NCBI GenBank assembly: GCA_026196875.1
Contig: JAPHTP010000009.1
Location: 1-64,000, forward strand
Source of the DNA: Kangiellaceae bacterium
GTDB taxonomy: Bacteria > Pseudomonadota > Gammaproteobacteria > Enterobacterales > Kangiellaceae
Direction: 5' to 3'
DNA: 64,000 nucleotides
The notes under the pieces are model-generated. The model searched no databases. It was not told the DNA's origin and was given only the letters and a program-made list of their open reading frames with translations. Positions within the stretch are counted from its first letter, which is position 1, and every line of letters starts with the position of its first letter. Both the position numbers and the translations under genes were made by a program. Shown here in pieces: positions 26,482 through 35,817 of the stretch.

Positions 26482-27498
26482 ATGAATAAATTTTTAGCCA
26501 TTTTAAGTGCAAGGAATAAAGAATTCTTTCGAGACAGAGCTGCCCTGTCATGGAATTTTGCTTTTCCCATTCTTTTACTTTTTGGCTTTGCATTTCTTTT
26601 TTCAGATGAGGGAAACAAACTCTATAAAGTAGGTATTTTAAGTGATGTTCAACAATCTGAAGTTGAACAAAGCAGCGGTTTTCAGTCTTTAAAACATATC
26701 GCTTTTGTTCATTATGAAAATCTAGACAGAGCGGTACTAAAAATTGATCAGCATAAAATAGATCTACTTGTTGATTTTGGAAGCTCCCGTTACTGGGTTA
26801 ATCAAACTTCGTCTAAAGGTTATATCGTTGAACAACTACTTTTGGGCGCCCATCCCAATATGCAACGCTCAGAGACAACCGGCAAAGCGATTCGTTATGT
26901 TGACTGGGTGATGCCAGGAATTCTCGGAATGAATATGATGTTCAGCTGCTTATTTGGCGTTGGATATGTAATCGTTCGATACCGTAAAAATGGGGTACTA
27001 AAAAGATTTCAAGCCACGCCACTAACAGCTTTCGAATTCTTATCTGCACAAGTAATCTCTCGCTTACTAATCGTCTTAGTTGTTACTACAATGTTATATG
27101 TTGGGTGTAATTTGATGCTCGACTTTTATGTACTTGGCTCGGTATTCGATTTATTCATTGTTGCGACACTTGGAGCGACGAGTATGATTGCAATGAGTTT
27201 ATTGATCGCGTCAAAATCAAGCAGCGAAGAATTTACCGGCGGCATGCTTAACTTTGCGTCTTGGCCGATGATGTTTTTATCTGGAGTGTGGTTTTCATTA
27301 GAGGGAACTCACCCGATTGTGCAGAAATTTGCGCAGATATTTCCGTTAACACATATTCTTGACGCTGCTCGAGCAATAATGACCGACGGTGCAACCCTAG
27401 CAGATGTAAAGATAAATCTACTTGTATTGGGTGGAATGACCTTTGTATTTTTGCTTTTAGGAAGTTGGTTGTTTAATTGGGGCGGAGAAAGAACTTAG
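26482..27498 (+). CDS. ABC-2 type transporter permease
   Basis: The 338-residue membrane protein has the ABC-2 (YhgE/DrrB-like) topology. TM1 (about 24-42, AFPILLLFGFAFLF) is followed by a periplasmic domain to about 140, then five helices, including the VDWVMPGILGMNMMFSCLFGVG and FPLTHILDAARAIM blocks characteristic of this family. The ATG follows the ATPase stop by 2 nt. The stop overlaps the convergent AmpG-like gene by 4 nt. Confidence 0.9.
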   Translation: MNKFLAILSARNKEFFRDRAALSWNFAFPILLLFGFAFLFSDEGNKLYKVGILSDVQQSEVEQSSGFQSLKHIAFVHYENLDRAVLKIDQHKIDLLVDFGSSRYWVNQTSSKGYIVEQLLLGAHPNMQRSETTGKAIRYVDWVMPGILGMNMMFSCLFGVGYVIVRYRKNGVLKRFQATPLTAFEFLSAQVISRLLIVLVVTTMLYVGCNLMLDFYVLGSVFDLFIVATLGATSMIAMSLLIASKSSSEEFTGGMLNFASWPMMFLSGVWFSLEGTHPIVQKFAQIFPLTHILDAARAIMTDGATLADVKINLLVLGGMTFVFLLLGSWLFNWGGERT

Positions 27499-29081
27499 TC
27501 TTTTAATTGTTTTTCTTCTAATTGCTTTTCTTCAAAGGTCAGATATTTTTTCAGAAGAAAAATTAAATACAAAACTGGAACTCCCATCAAACTCGCAATT
27601 AAAAAGAAATTGCTGTATCCAACATTCGTTACAATACTTCCTGAATAGCCACCGATAAGTTTAGGAATTAAGGTCATTAACGAGCTGAAAATCGCATATT
27701 GTACCGCGGTAAATGATACATTTGTGATACTGGCTAAGAAAGCCAGAAAAGCAGCTGTAGCAACTCCTGCGGCTAAGTTATCTGCGGATATGACAAAATA
27801 AAGCAAGGTAACATCGTAACCCACTCTTGCTAATAACATAAAGAGTAAATTCGTCAATACGATCAACACTCCTCCAAACATGAGTATGCGAATAACCCCA
27901 AAACGAAGTGAAAATAAACCACCAATGAATGTGCCAATTATCATCATAATGACACCAAAAGTTTTGGAAGCAGCCGCAATTTCACTTTTGGAAAAACCTA
28001 TATCCTGATAGAACACGTTTGCAATAACGCCTAATACTATGTCGGAGATTCTGTAGAACCCAACAAATAATAAGAGCAGAATTGAAAGTTTTACACCATA
28101 TCTGCTAAAAAAATCTTTAACGGGCAAGTAGTAGTTTTCTTTAACAAGTTTTCGCTCCACCAATCCCAGTTTGTCCAAGAAAAATCCACATAGGACAGCC
28201 GTCGCACAGGCAAGTAAAAATTGCCCTGATGTGCCTACAAAATTTCCTAATGTCTTATTCCCTAAAAATTCACCTACAGGTTGTTTAACAGTAGCAAAAA
28301 ACTCAGACGTGGTTATTGCGGTAGAAACTAAAACGGCAACACACACCAAAAATAATCCAATGAATCTCATGTACTGGGTGCTTGAATATTCCGACGATAT
28401 TTTGACCGTCCTTTCGGGCTCTCTGATTAACAAAGTCGTGACTACTCCAATTAGCATTGCACTCGCCATAATGTGGTAAGTTTGTTGCCAAGCGTCGTAT
28501 AAATAACTTTGTTTAGTGGAACCGAGATACTCTGCTAGAAACAATGAGCCGGCGCCGGAAATAATCATCGCTCCTCGATAACCGGTGAAATAAGTTGTAG
28601 ATAGTATCCCTTGTAAGCGAGTCTCAGCAGCCTCGACCTTGTATGCATCAATAACAATATCTTGAGTCGCGGATGAGAAGCCCAAGGCTACTGCACCCAA
28701 TGCCATCCATGTAAGAGCATTTTCACTCGTTACTGGATTAATTGACCCCATTAGAAGAATTGAAACAATCACCATAATCTGGGCTATAAGAATCCAGGCT
28801 CTTCTTCTACCCAGGGTTTTAGTCAGAACAGGAAGAGGAATACGGTCAATTAATGGCGCCCATAAAAACTTAAATGAATACGCGAGTCCTGCCCAACTAA
28901 AATAGGTTACTGTCGCTTTACTAATGCCGGCCTCATTCAACCAAAGTGACAAAGAAGAAAATATCAAAGAAAAGGGAATTCCCGCAGAAAAGCCAAGAAA
29001 CAGCATGGTCAAAACCTGGGGTTTTAAAAGCAAACTGAAGGTCGATTTCCAACTATACTGTGATGCCGTATCTTTAAGCAT
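27495..29081 (-). CDS. AmpG-like MFS permease (muropeptide transporter family)
   Basis: The 528-residue inner-membrane protein has about 12-14 helices. The AmpG/PAT signatures are present: LFLGFSAGIPFSLIFSSLSLWL near the N-terminus, FLWAPLIDRIPLP, LGRRRAWILI, and GFSSATQDIVIDAYKVE, which is highly characteristic. AmpG imports GlcNAc-anhydroMurNAc peptides for recycling with Mpl, whose gene lies 7.4 kb away. A long inserted loop in the middle makes it somewhat larger than E. coli AmpG (491). Substrate assignment is by family. Confidence 0.88.
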   Translation of the reverse strand: MLKDTASQYSWKSTFSLLLKPQVLTMLFLGFSAGIPFSLIFSSLSLWLNEAGISKATVTYFSWAGLAYSFKFLWAPLIDRIPLPVLTKTLGRRRAWILIAQIMVIVSILLMGSINPVTSENALTWMALGAVALGFSSATQDIVIDAYKVEAAETRLQGILSTTYFTGYRGAMIISGAGSLFLAEYLGSTKQSYLYDAWQQTYHIMASAMLIGVVTTLLIREPERTVKISSEYSSTQYMRFIGLFLVCVAVLVSTAITTSEFFATVKQPVGEFLGNKTLGNFVGTSGQFLLACATAVLCGFFLDKLGLVERKLVKENYYLPVKDFFSRYGVKLSILLLLFVGFYRISDIVLGVIANVFYQDIGFSKSEIAAASKTFGVIMMIIGTFIGGLFSLRFGVIRILMFGGVLIVLTNLLFMLLARVGYDVTLLYFVISADNLAAGVATAAFLAFLASITNVSFTAVQYAIFSSLMTLIPKLIGGYSGSIVTNVGYSNFFLIASLMGVPVLYLIFLLKKYLTFEEKQLEEKQLKD

Positions 29082-29174
29082 TCAAATGTTACCCTAAAAG
29101 TCTGACGAGTTTTTTTCGTCTAAATTTATAGTTTCTCTTAATCAGGCTATACTAACCTTTTTTTGCGGTAATGT

Positions 29175-30095
29175 GTGAAACCAATTAAAGTGAAATCAAA
29201 CTACCCTATAGATATTATCGGCGCTGGCGCAATTGGTCATTTATGGGCAGGCTTTTTGATGAACCAAAACCATAAGATTAATTTGTTAACTAGCAAACAG
29301 CGTAAGCCTCAGCTGATCACAATTAAATCACCGCTTCTCAGTAAACAGGTAAAGATCCAGTATGTTGATATGGACAACTGGCGACCGTCAACAGTTATCA
29401 TAATCTGTGTTAAAGCCTTTCAACTGGAAACAGTGTGCCAACAACTGGTGAAAAAAGGACTAAAAGATGCCACCATAATTCTCATGATGAACGGTATGGG
29501 GCTAGTTGAGTGTGTGCAGCGAAACCTACCTGAATGCAAAGTTCTACATGCTTACCTCACACATGGAGCCTACTTAAGTGAGGATACTCTCTATCACACC
29601 GGAACCGGTATCACTCAACTGGGAAACTTACATTCTGACTTCCAGTTTGAGGAATTTGAACCTCTAATTGAAACTCTTAACCAAGCATTACCAAAAGTGA
29701 GTTGGAATGCGGATCACCAATCGGCAATGCATTTGAAATTGATTATCAACTCAATCATTAATCCACTGACGGCTATGCATAAACTTAAAAATGGCCAATT
29801 ACTAAATAAAAGTGGAGAGTTAGTAAAAATTGCGGAGTTATTGCTCAATGAACTTGAGCCATTGATACCTTCTCTTGTTCCATCTTTGTCAAAAGAAGCC
29901 ATCAAAAATGAAATAGAAAATGTGGCAATGGGAACCGCTGAAAACCGTTCTTCGATGTTGCAAGATGTATTGAAGAATAAGCCAACTGAGATAGATCAGA
30001 TAAATGGCTACTTGGTCTGTTTGGCTAAAAAACAATCAGTTGATTTAGCACAACATATCAAATTAATTAATCAAATCAAAACCTTACAGAATTAA
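29175..30095 (+). CDS. panE: 2-dehydropantoate 2-reductase-like protein
   Basis: The 306-residue Rossmann-fold protein starts with GTG. The NADPH-binding motif is GAGAIG (16-21). Other family blocks are VIIICVKAFQ, ILMMNGMG, the catalytic Lys region HLKLIINSIINPLTAM and the substrate-side ENRSSMLQDVLKNKPTEIDQINGYLV, all in PanE order. The reaction is reduction of ketopantoate to pantoate in the pantothenate pathway. The family has paralogs of unknown substrate, so the symbol is probable and not certain. Confidence 0.82.
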   Translation: MKPIKVKSNYPIDIIGAGAIGHLWAGFLMNQNHKINLLTSKQRKPQLITIKSPLLSKQVKIQYVDMDNWRPSTVIIICVKAFQLETVCQQLVKKGLKDATIILMMNGMGLVECVQRNLPECKVLHAYLTHGAYLSEDTLYHTGTGITQLGNLHSDFQFEEFEPLIETLNQALPKVSWNADHQSAMHLKLIINSIINPLTAMHKLKNGQLLNKSGELVKIAELLLNELEPLIPSLVPSLSKEAIKNEIENVAMGTAENRSSMLQDVLKNKPTEIDQINGYLVCLAKKQSVDLAQHIKLINQIKTLQN

Positions 30096-30173
30096 TTCGC
30101 ATAAGCCACCTGAACACCATCACATTTCAAGCGAGATTCTCAGTAGAATAGCTATTCTTCTGATATTCTTAGT

Positions 30174-30462
30174 ATACCCGTGATACCTCAAAATGCCTGT
30201 ATCAGCGTGGTAGGAAGTAATCATATTTAAGACATGGAAACGCCGGACTGGTCACTCTAATTCAAGTTTCCATAACGAAAAAGATGATCGCTTATTACCT
30301 CCCCGTGCGGGTGCTCCACCGAGAAGCTTGCACCGCGTTGCAACGCTTGGCGAGGGCAGCCCCGAGAGTGAAACGAAAATTTTGGGTATTCCCTGCGAAT
30401 TGCGCCCGATTTAAGCTTCTCGGCGCTATTTAGCAAAATGCATTTTGAGGTACCACGGATAT
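30174..30462. mobile_element. MITE-like element bounded by 24-bp imperfect inverted repeats
   Basis: The left end (30173-30196) and the reverse complement of the right end (30440-30463) match over about 24 bp with two differences; the 19-bp cores CCGTGATACCTCAAAATGC (30178-30196) and its inverted partner (30440-30458) differ at one base. Between them lie nested inverted repeats: ATGGAAAC/GTTTCCAT (30234/30266), CCGAGAAGCTT/AAGCTTCTCGG (30319/30413) and palindrome GCGTTGCAACGC (30335). The middle is clearly more GC-rich than its surroundings. No transposase is encoded. This suggests a non-autonomous miniature transposon or a dispersed structured repeat; other copies in the genome would decide. 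Confidence 0.6.
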
Positions 30463-30508
30463 AAATCAACAATAATCATAAATATCTTAATTAGCGAGTT
30501 AAGTTGAA

Positions 30509-32257
30509 ATGAATCCATTAAAAACTTCTTTATTGACAGTGGTAGTCATAGGCACAATTTTTACCGCGCTCTTAGTGTCAAATTATAGTAGTCGTCCGGC
30601 CACTCCGGAAAACGACCAGTCCGAAGCCCAAGTCAGCGCACAATTATTAGCAGAACAAATTGACGCAAAAGTAGCGGCATTGCAAAATTCACTTAATTCA
30701 CTGTCCTACAACACTTTCTGGCAATCGTCTCCAGTAGCCGAATGGTCTTACTGGCTTGAATCTCAATCCAATTTGTTTCAGGCAGCGGGATTATCTCTTG
30801 TTGGTGTACACTCTAAATCAAATGATGTTTTATACTTTGAGAAACCTTCCAGGGCAGGCCAACTTGGAGAGCTCAAACAACCACTCGAGAGGCTATACAA
30901 TCAGCAAAAACCTGTCAGCTTGTTAAAACTGTTTAGAGATAAACCAGCCATAATTTTACTCACACCGATTAAGAACATCGACCAGCAATCAATCGGAACT
31001 TTGGTAGGAATAAAATATTTAGATATTGTCGAACTAAAACGCTATCACTATCTTACCAAAGTACCGGTAGCCCTTACTAAAAATGGATTAATTCAAGCGG
31101 TAAGTATTGAGTCTTCTCCGAGTTTAACCGATTATGATTTAGTCGAAATTAATTGGCCTAAATCAATCAATTCTGCTTTATGGAAACTCGTTTTACTGGT
31201 GAATCCGCCACCCGCTATTTCAGGAATGTACTTGTTTCTAGCAATTGGCGTTGCGCTTACCTTACTGTTAGCGTTCGTTGTTTATAAGCAGCTCAGTTCT
31301 AGTCAAAAGAATATTCTGCTGCTAGACGATACACTTGATGTGCAGCTACCTATTCCCGAACAAATTAATCGCCTCAACACATTGCAAAATTTAACTCAAG
31401 ACGTATCTTTCGCGGAGCTCATACAATCGATACGTTCTCGAATTGAGCAACTTGTCCAGCAGAAAAAATCTCTGTCAATTGAATTAAGAAAGTCTCAAGA
31501 GTCCGAAAAGACTTTACAAGCAACGGCTTCTTCATTAACCAATGAAAGAGACTCAGCCGTCGCTGCGCCGCGTGTAAAATCTGAATTCTTATCTCGCATG
31601 GGCGATGAAATTACAACTCCGATGAAATCCGTTGTCAGTATGCTGAAATTGCTTTCTGAATATGAATTTGAAAGCGAACCAAAACAATTGCTGAATATTG
31701 CTAAACGTTCAACCCGGACCCTAGTTGACAACTTGAATAATATTCTTGATTTCTCAAAACTCGACGCCCAAATGTTAAAACTGAAACCATCGACCTTTAG
31801 TGTTAGAGAATTAGTCGATGGCCTATCCGCAGAATTATCACACTATGCAAATGAAAAAGGATTATCACTACAAGCCAGTTGTGACCCGAACATTCCACCT
31901 CAAGTTAAAGCCGATCTTTCCAGAATCAGACAAATTCTAAGAAACTTGCTGGGAAATGCTGTTCGATTTACTAAACAAGGGGAAGTGAGTTTATTTGCCA
32001 ATGTGTTCATTGAAGGTGAACAAAGTTATCTCAAATTTGCAGTAAAAGATTCCGGTGTTGGCATCCCTGCCGAGGCTCAGAAGGGACTATTTGATTCCCT
32101 AGAACAACAGACCAAACTGACCAATAGCAGCTTTGCCGGTAGATTAAGATTAATTGTGTCGAAACATCTAGCTGAATTGATGGGCGGTGAAATAGGTGTA
32201 ATTAGCGAGCCTGGTAAAGGTTCACAGTTCTGGTTTACCATAAAGCTCGAAGATTAG
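30509..32257 (+). CDS. Degenerate sensor histidine kinase (pseudokinase)
   Basis: The 582-residue inner-membrane protein has TM1 (about 8-25), a periplasmic sensor region, TM2 (about 240-260), a coiled coil (about 300-350), a HisKA-like dimerisation region (354-425) and a HATPase domain (455-580). The H box, usually SHEIRTPM, reads GDEITTPM: the phospho-accepting His is Asp366 (codon 31604-31606). The G2 box, normally GTGLGLAI, reads AGRLRLIV (543-550). The N box (NLLGNAVRFT) and G1 (DSGVGIP) are kept. It therefore probably cannot autophosphorylate but may still bind nucleotide or regulate another kinase. The reading frame is intact over its whole length, so this is not simple decay. A lone receiver gene is convergent downstream. 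Confidence 0.85.
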   Translation: MNPLKTSLLTVVVIGTIFTALLVSNYSSRPATPENDQSEAQVSAQLLAEQIDAKVAALQNSLNSLSYNTFWQSSPVAEWSYWLESQSNLFQAAGLSLVGVHSKSNDVLYFEKPSRAGQLGELKQPLERLYNQQKPVSLLKLFRDKPAIILLTPIKNIDQQSIGTLVGIKYLDIVELKRYHYLTKVPVALTKNGLIQAVSIESSPSLTDYDLVEINWPKSINSALWKLVLLVNPPPAISGMYLFLAIGVALTLLLAFVVYKQLSSSQKNILLLDDTLDVQLPIPEQINRLNTLQNLTQDVSFAELIQSIRSRIEQLVQQKKSLSIELRKSQESEKTLQATASSLTNERDSAVAAPRVKSEFLSRMGDEITTPMKSVVSMLKLLSEYEFESEPKQLLNIAKRSTRTLVDNLNNILDFSKLDAQMLKLKPSTFSVRELVDGLSAELSHYANEKGLSLQASCDPNIPPQVKADLSRIRQILRNLLGNAVRFTKQGEVSLFANVFIEGEQSYLKFAVKDSGVGIPAEAQKGLFDSLEQQTKLTNSSFAGRLRLIVSKHLAELMGGEIGVISEPGKGSQFWFTIKLED

Positions 32258-32283
32258 TAAGTAAGCAATTGATTAGTATAACT

Positions 32284-32311
32284 AGCCTAGGCACGAAATA
32301 TTGCTTAGGCT
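32284..32311. terminator. Hairpin between convergent kinase-like and receiver genes
   Basis: AGCCTAGGCA and TGCTTAGGCT form a 10-bp stem with one G-U pair and an 8-nt loop. No T run follows on either strand, so it may be a weak bidirectional or Rho-assisted terminator. Confidence 0.35.
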
Positions 32312-32328
32312 CGAATTAAAAATGGAAA

Positions 32329-32706
32329 CTAATTCACTGATTCGGCTAGTAACGCCTGAATTTCTTCGCGCAGTTCGCCCAAAGGCATCGGCTTGCTGAA
32401 AACTTTATCTGCTCCCATGCCGCTAGCAAACTCCAAATAACTTTCCGGATCAGATGAACCGCCGCCAGAATAGGCGATAATTTTTATGTTAGGAAATTTC
32501 TCTTTGACTTCAGAAATTAACTCCAACCCTTCTTTGTTGGGCATTAATATATCTGTGATTATGAGGTCAGGTACTTGATGTTCAAAATATTCCATGGCCA
32601 AAGCACCATCCTGTGCAAGGAGCACATCGTGCTTATCTAGCTCGACAACATCAGTCAGCAAACGTAACATTTGCGGATCGTCGTCGACAATTAATACTAG
32701 TGCCAT
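32329..32706 (-). CDS. Stand-alone response regulator receiver domain
   Basis: This 125-residue receiver has no output domain. It has an acidic triad at Asp8-Asp10, phosphoacceptor Asp52 (IITDILMP), Ser80 at the switch position (AYSGGG) and Lys105 (SKPMP). It is of the PilH/CheY-like type with ILMPNKEGLELI. It is convergent to the degenerate kinase gene, and a functional link is possible but not shown. The start ATG is preceded by a GGGAG-like site (CTAGGGAG). Confidence 0.9.
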   Translation of the reverse strand: MALVLIVDDDPQMLRLLTDVVELDKHDVLLAQDGALAMEYFEHQVPDLIITDILMPNKEGLELISEVKEKFPNIKIIAYSGGGSSDPESYLEFASGMGADKVFSKPMPLGELREEIQALLAESVN

Positions 32707-33256
32707 ATTCTACAACTCCCTAGGGACTTCCTGTCTGCTCAATTCTTGAGCGACTCCTGAAAACAACATCCTTAATTTCATTATTGTGTATATTTCTCAG
32801 AATTCAAGAAAAGGTCTCTCGACGATTATAGCCGATTATGGAAATGGGTTTAAAGTACTTAAATTGGAATTAATAGCAAAATACTTTTTATCTCAATAAT
32901 TTATCAGCGTAACGCTAATAGATATTAGCGGGTTTATAGTACATTTGGTTATTTCTACTGGTAAAAAGTCTGAAGACTAGTAATAAAAACATCAACTATT
33001 ACGCCAAAAGACCGCCATTTATTCAGATATAAAACCTAAATCAACGCTGAGCGGCTCTCCTAATACTGCTCAATTTAAAGCATATATCACGTAATTGGCT
33101 CAGAATTTAGTTCAGACTCGGAAATTGAGGCAAAAGAATAGTAAGATCGAGCTTCTAACTTATTTGAACAGTTGCAAGGCGACTAAATCAAAGAAAAGAG
33201 CAAGATCTAAGTAAAACTTATGCTCTATCTCAACGATAGAAGTCAGAGATTAATTA
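32707..33256. other. 550-bp AT-rich intergenic region
   Basis: No open frame with a ribosome site, tRNA or terminator was found. The only regular structure is at 32906-32930: AGCGTAACGCT followed by CGCTAATA-GA-TATTAGCG, two adjacent short palindromes that could be an operator or hairpin. The receiver gene and the pseudouridine synthase gene are divergent here, so both promoters should lie in this stretch. Confidence 0.4.
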
Positions 33257-33943
33257 ATGAATTTAGACATTTTATATCAGAACGACTGGTTCGTCGTTAT
33301 TAACAAGCCTGCAAATGCATCATTTCACGATGAGCCGGATAACTCTGATAATAAACATAGCCAAGGATTCTTCAACTTTGCTCAACAAAAACTCAACTGT
33401 AAACTTTGGCCTGTACACAGATTAGATAAACTCACCTCGGGATTATTGATACTCGCTAAATCCAAGCCAATAGCGGCAGAGTTCGGTACTTTGTTTGAAT
33501 CGAAATCTGTTTCAAAGTACTACCTCGCTTTAGGCAATAACAAACCTAGAAAGAAACAGGGTAAAATTGTCGGCGATATAGTTAAAAGTCGCGGTGGTAG
33601 TTATAAATTATTAAAAATTAAGACAAATCCATCAGTTACAAGATTTAAAAGCTATGGCATGACTGGCGGCAAGCGTTTGTTTGTTTTGGCTCCGATTACG
33701 GGTAAAACCCACCAGCTTAGAGTGGTAATGAAATCTATAGGCTCACCTATCTTGGGAGATTCCAGATATAGGGGAAATGAATCAGACCGAGCCTACTTAC
33801 ATGCCTATCAGATCGAATTTACACTAAGAGATGAAGCCTTTAAGTTTAACGTTCTACCTTCTCAGGGCGAAGATTTTCAAAATCTGGAATTAGAAAGATC
33901 AAAAATAGAAAGCATTATTTCGGAACTCGAGTCAGTTAGATAA
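33257..33943 (+). CDS. RluA-family RNA pseudouridine synthase
   Basis: The 228-residue enzyme has the RluA catalytic motif HRLDKLTSGLLIL with Asp57, the FESKSVSKYYLAL block and the C-terminal PITGKTHQLRVVMKSIGSPILGDSRY. There is no S4 RNA-binding domain. The compact single-domain layout fits the TIGR01621-type subgroup. It isomerises uridine in an RNA whose identity cannot be read from sequence. Confidence 0.88.
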   Translation: MNLDILYQNDWFVVINKPANASFHDEPDNSDNKHSQGFFNFAQQKLNCKLWPVHRLDKLTSGLLILAKSKPIAAEFGTLFESKSVSKYYLALGNNKPRKKQGKIVGDIVKSRGGSYKLLKIKTNPSVTRFKSYGMTGGKRLFVLAPITGKTHQLRVVMKSIGSPILGDSRYRGNESDRAYLHAYQIEFTLRDEAFKFNVLPSQGEDFQNLELERSKIESIISELESVR

Positions 33944-34020
33944 CTCGAGCCAAGATGTTGCAGCTATAGGTGTGGCACAATTCCGCAAGCCTGAACTTCC
34001 CTAAAGTTTAATCCCTTAAC

Positions 34021-34794
34021 TTAAGATCGAATTCCTATTCCTTTGTTCAACAAATAATAGGCTAACGAAAATAGCGACACGATAAATGCTGAAATTAAAA
34101 TTAGTGCCGTGGTTATATTGATATCAGAAAATCCTAAAAAGCCGAAACGAAATGCATTGACCATATATAAAATTGGATTAGCCATAGAAACATTCTGCCA
34201 AAATTCTGGCAACAGCTGTATCGAATAGAAAACTCCGCCGAGATAAGTTAAAGGAGTTAAAATAAAGGTTGGAACTATCGAAATGTCATCGAATTTCTTG
34301 GCAAAAATAGCGTTGACTAGCCCACCTGTGGCAAACATCATTGAAGTTAAGAAAACTACAAAAAACAAGATTCCCCAACTATAAACCTGAATGTCAACAA
34401 ACTGGGAAGCAACAATAGTTACAATAATCCCGGTTAACAATCCTCTACTAACTCCACCTAAAACATACCCCAACAAAATATATAACGTCGGCACAGGAGC
34501 AACTAGCATTTCCTCAATACTACGCTGAAATTTGGCGCTAAAAAATGACGAGACGACATTGGAATACGAATTTGTTATCACCGACATCATGATTATTCCA
34601 GGCGTGATATATTCCATATAACTAACACCATCCATTTGACCTACGCGGCTTCCAATTAGCTGTCCAAAGATCACAAAGTAGAGGCTCATTGTTATCGCTG
34701 GCGGCAGTAAAGTTTGCACCCAAATACGAAAGTAACGAGTGACTTCTTTAATAAAAATGCTTTGTAGGGCTGTCAAAGATTGACGGTCAAACAT
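34021..34794 (-). CDS. ABC-2 type transporter permease (YadH-like)
   Basis: The 257-residue inner-membrane protein has six predicted helices. The N-terminus LQSIFIKEVTRYFRIWVQTLLPPAITMSLYFVIFG and the ABC-2 motif TPLTYLGGVFYSIQLLP are those of YadH. It follows its ATPase gene by 41 nt on the same strand. E. coli YadG/YadH is an uncharacterised exporter, and the substrate here is unknown as well. Confidence 0.92.
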   Translation of the reverse strand: MFDRQSLTALQSIFIKEVTRYFRIWVQTLLPPAITMSLYFVIFGQLIGSRVGQMDGVSYMEYITPGIIMMSVITNSYSNVVSSFFSAKFQRSIEEMLVAPVPTLYILLGYVLGGVSRGLLTGIIVTIVASQFVDIQVYSWGILFFVVFLTSMMFATGGLVNAIFAKKFDDISIVPTFILTPLTYLGGVFYSIQLLPEFWQNVSMANPILYMVNAFRFGFLGFSDINITTALILISAFIVSLFSLAYYLLNKGIGIRS

Positions 34795-34835
34795 ATTAAA
34801 CTCTTTGATTATTTGATAACTAAGTTAAAAACTAT

Positions 34836-35759
34836 TTAAGACTGGCCATTTTCGGTAAGTTGTACAAAAAGCTCTTCCAATCGATTCGACTTATTTCTCA
34901 TACTTAAAACTTCGATACCTTGTTCGGTTAGCCAGGCAAATACCTGGTTAAGTCCAGCTTCTTTTGGTACATCAATTTCAATTGAAGATTCATCTCTTTT
35001 TCTAAAACATACTTTATCAATACACGGAAATTCTGTTGGTACAGAAGATACATCTAACACAAATGTTTCTATGTCTAAACGAGAAATAAGATCTTTCATT
35101 GATGTGTTTTCGATAATTTTTCCTTGGTCAATAATGGCAATGTTTCGGCAAAGCTGCTCTGCCTCTTCAAGGTAATGAGTAGTAAGAACAATAGTAGTGC
35201 CCGACTCATTCAATTCAGTTAAAAACTCCCACATTGAACGCCGAATTTCGATATCAACCCCAGCAGTAGGTTCATCGAGAATTAATATTTGAGGAGAGTG
35301 CATTAAAGCTCTTGCTATCATCAATCGACGCTTCATCCCGCCGGATAGTTCTCTAGAAGGCGTATCTCTTTTCTCCCATAAAGAGAGCTTTTTAAGCATC
35401 TCTTCTGCTCTTTGGTTCGCAATATGCCTTGGTACACCATAGTAACCAGCTTGAGTGACTACTATTTGTTTGCAGGTTTCGAACTGGGAAAAATTAAATT
35501 CTTGAGGAACGAGTCCAATACATCTTTTGGCTGCATCTAGTTCTTTATCAATTGAATGCCCCATTATTTTAACTTCGCCGGAGGATTTATTGACTAGTGA
35601 GCAGATGATGCCAATAGTGGTGGATTTTCCAGCGCCATTTGGACCAAGTAAAGCGACAAAGTCTCCTTCCTCAACACTAAGGGAAATACCTTTTAGTGCT
35701 TCAACTGAACTCCCATAAGTTTTCTTCAAATTTGAGATTTGAATTGCTTTCTGTTGCAT
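34836..35759 (-). CDS. ABC-2 type transporter ATP-binding protein (YadG-like)
   Basis: The 307-residue ATPase has Walker A GPNGAGKST (39-47), Q-loop VPQEFNF, signature LSGGMKRRLMIARALMH, Walker B ILILDEPTAGVDIE and switch His in LTTHYLEEAEQLC. The sequence closely follows E. coli YadG over its length. It is first in the two-gene exporter operon with the downstream permease. Confidence 0.93.
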   Translation of the reverse strand: MQQKAIQISNLKKTYGSSVEALKGISLSVEEGDFVALLGPNGAGKSTTIGIICSLVNKSSGEVKIMGHSIDKELDAAKRCIGLVPQEFNFSQFETCKQIVVTQAGYYGVPRHIANQRAEEMLKKLSLWEKRDTPSRELSGGMKRRLMIARALMHSPQILILDEPTAGVDIEIRRSMWEFLTELNESGTTIVLTTHYLEEAEQLCRNIAIIDQGKIIENTSMKDLISRLDIETFVLDVSSVPTEFPCIDKVCFRKRDESSIEIDVPKEAGLNQVFAWLTEQGIEVLSMRNKSNRLEELFVQLTENGQS

Positions 35760-35817
35760 GTAATGACTCTTAATTTTTATCTATTTATCTTACTTCTAAT
35801 TTTGGCTTTTTCTAAAT

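Noticed and set aside
30257-30472. 71-codon minus-strand open frame inside the inverted-repeat element
   Set aside because: It has no ribosome site, reads across palindromes and the right terminal repeat, and its composition follows the DNA structure, not a protein family.
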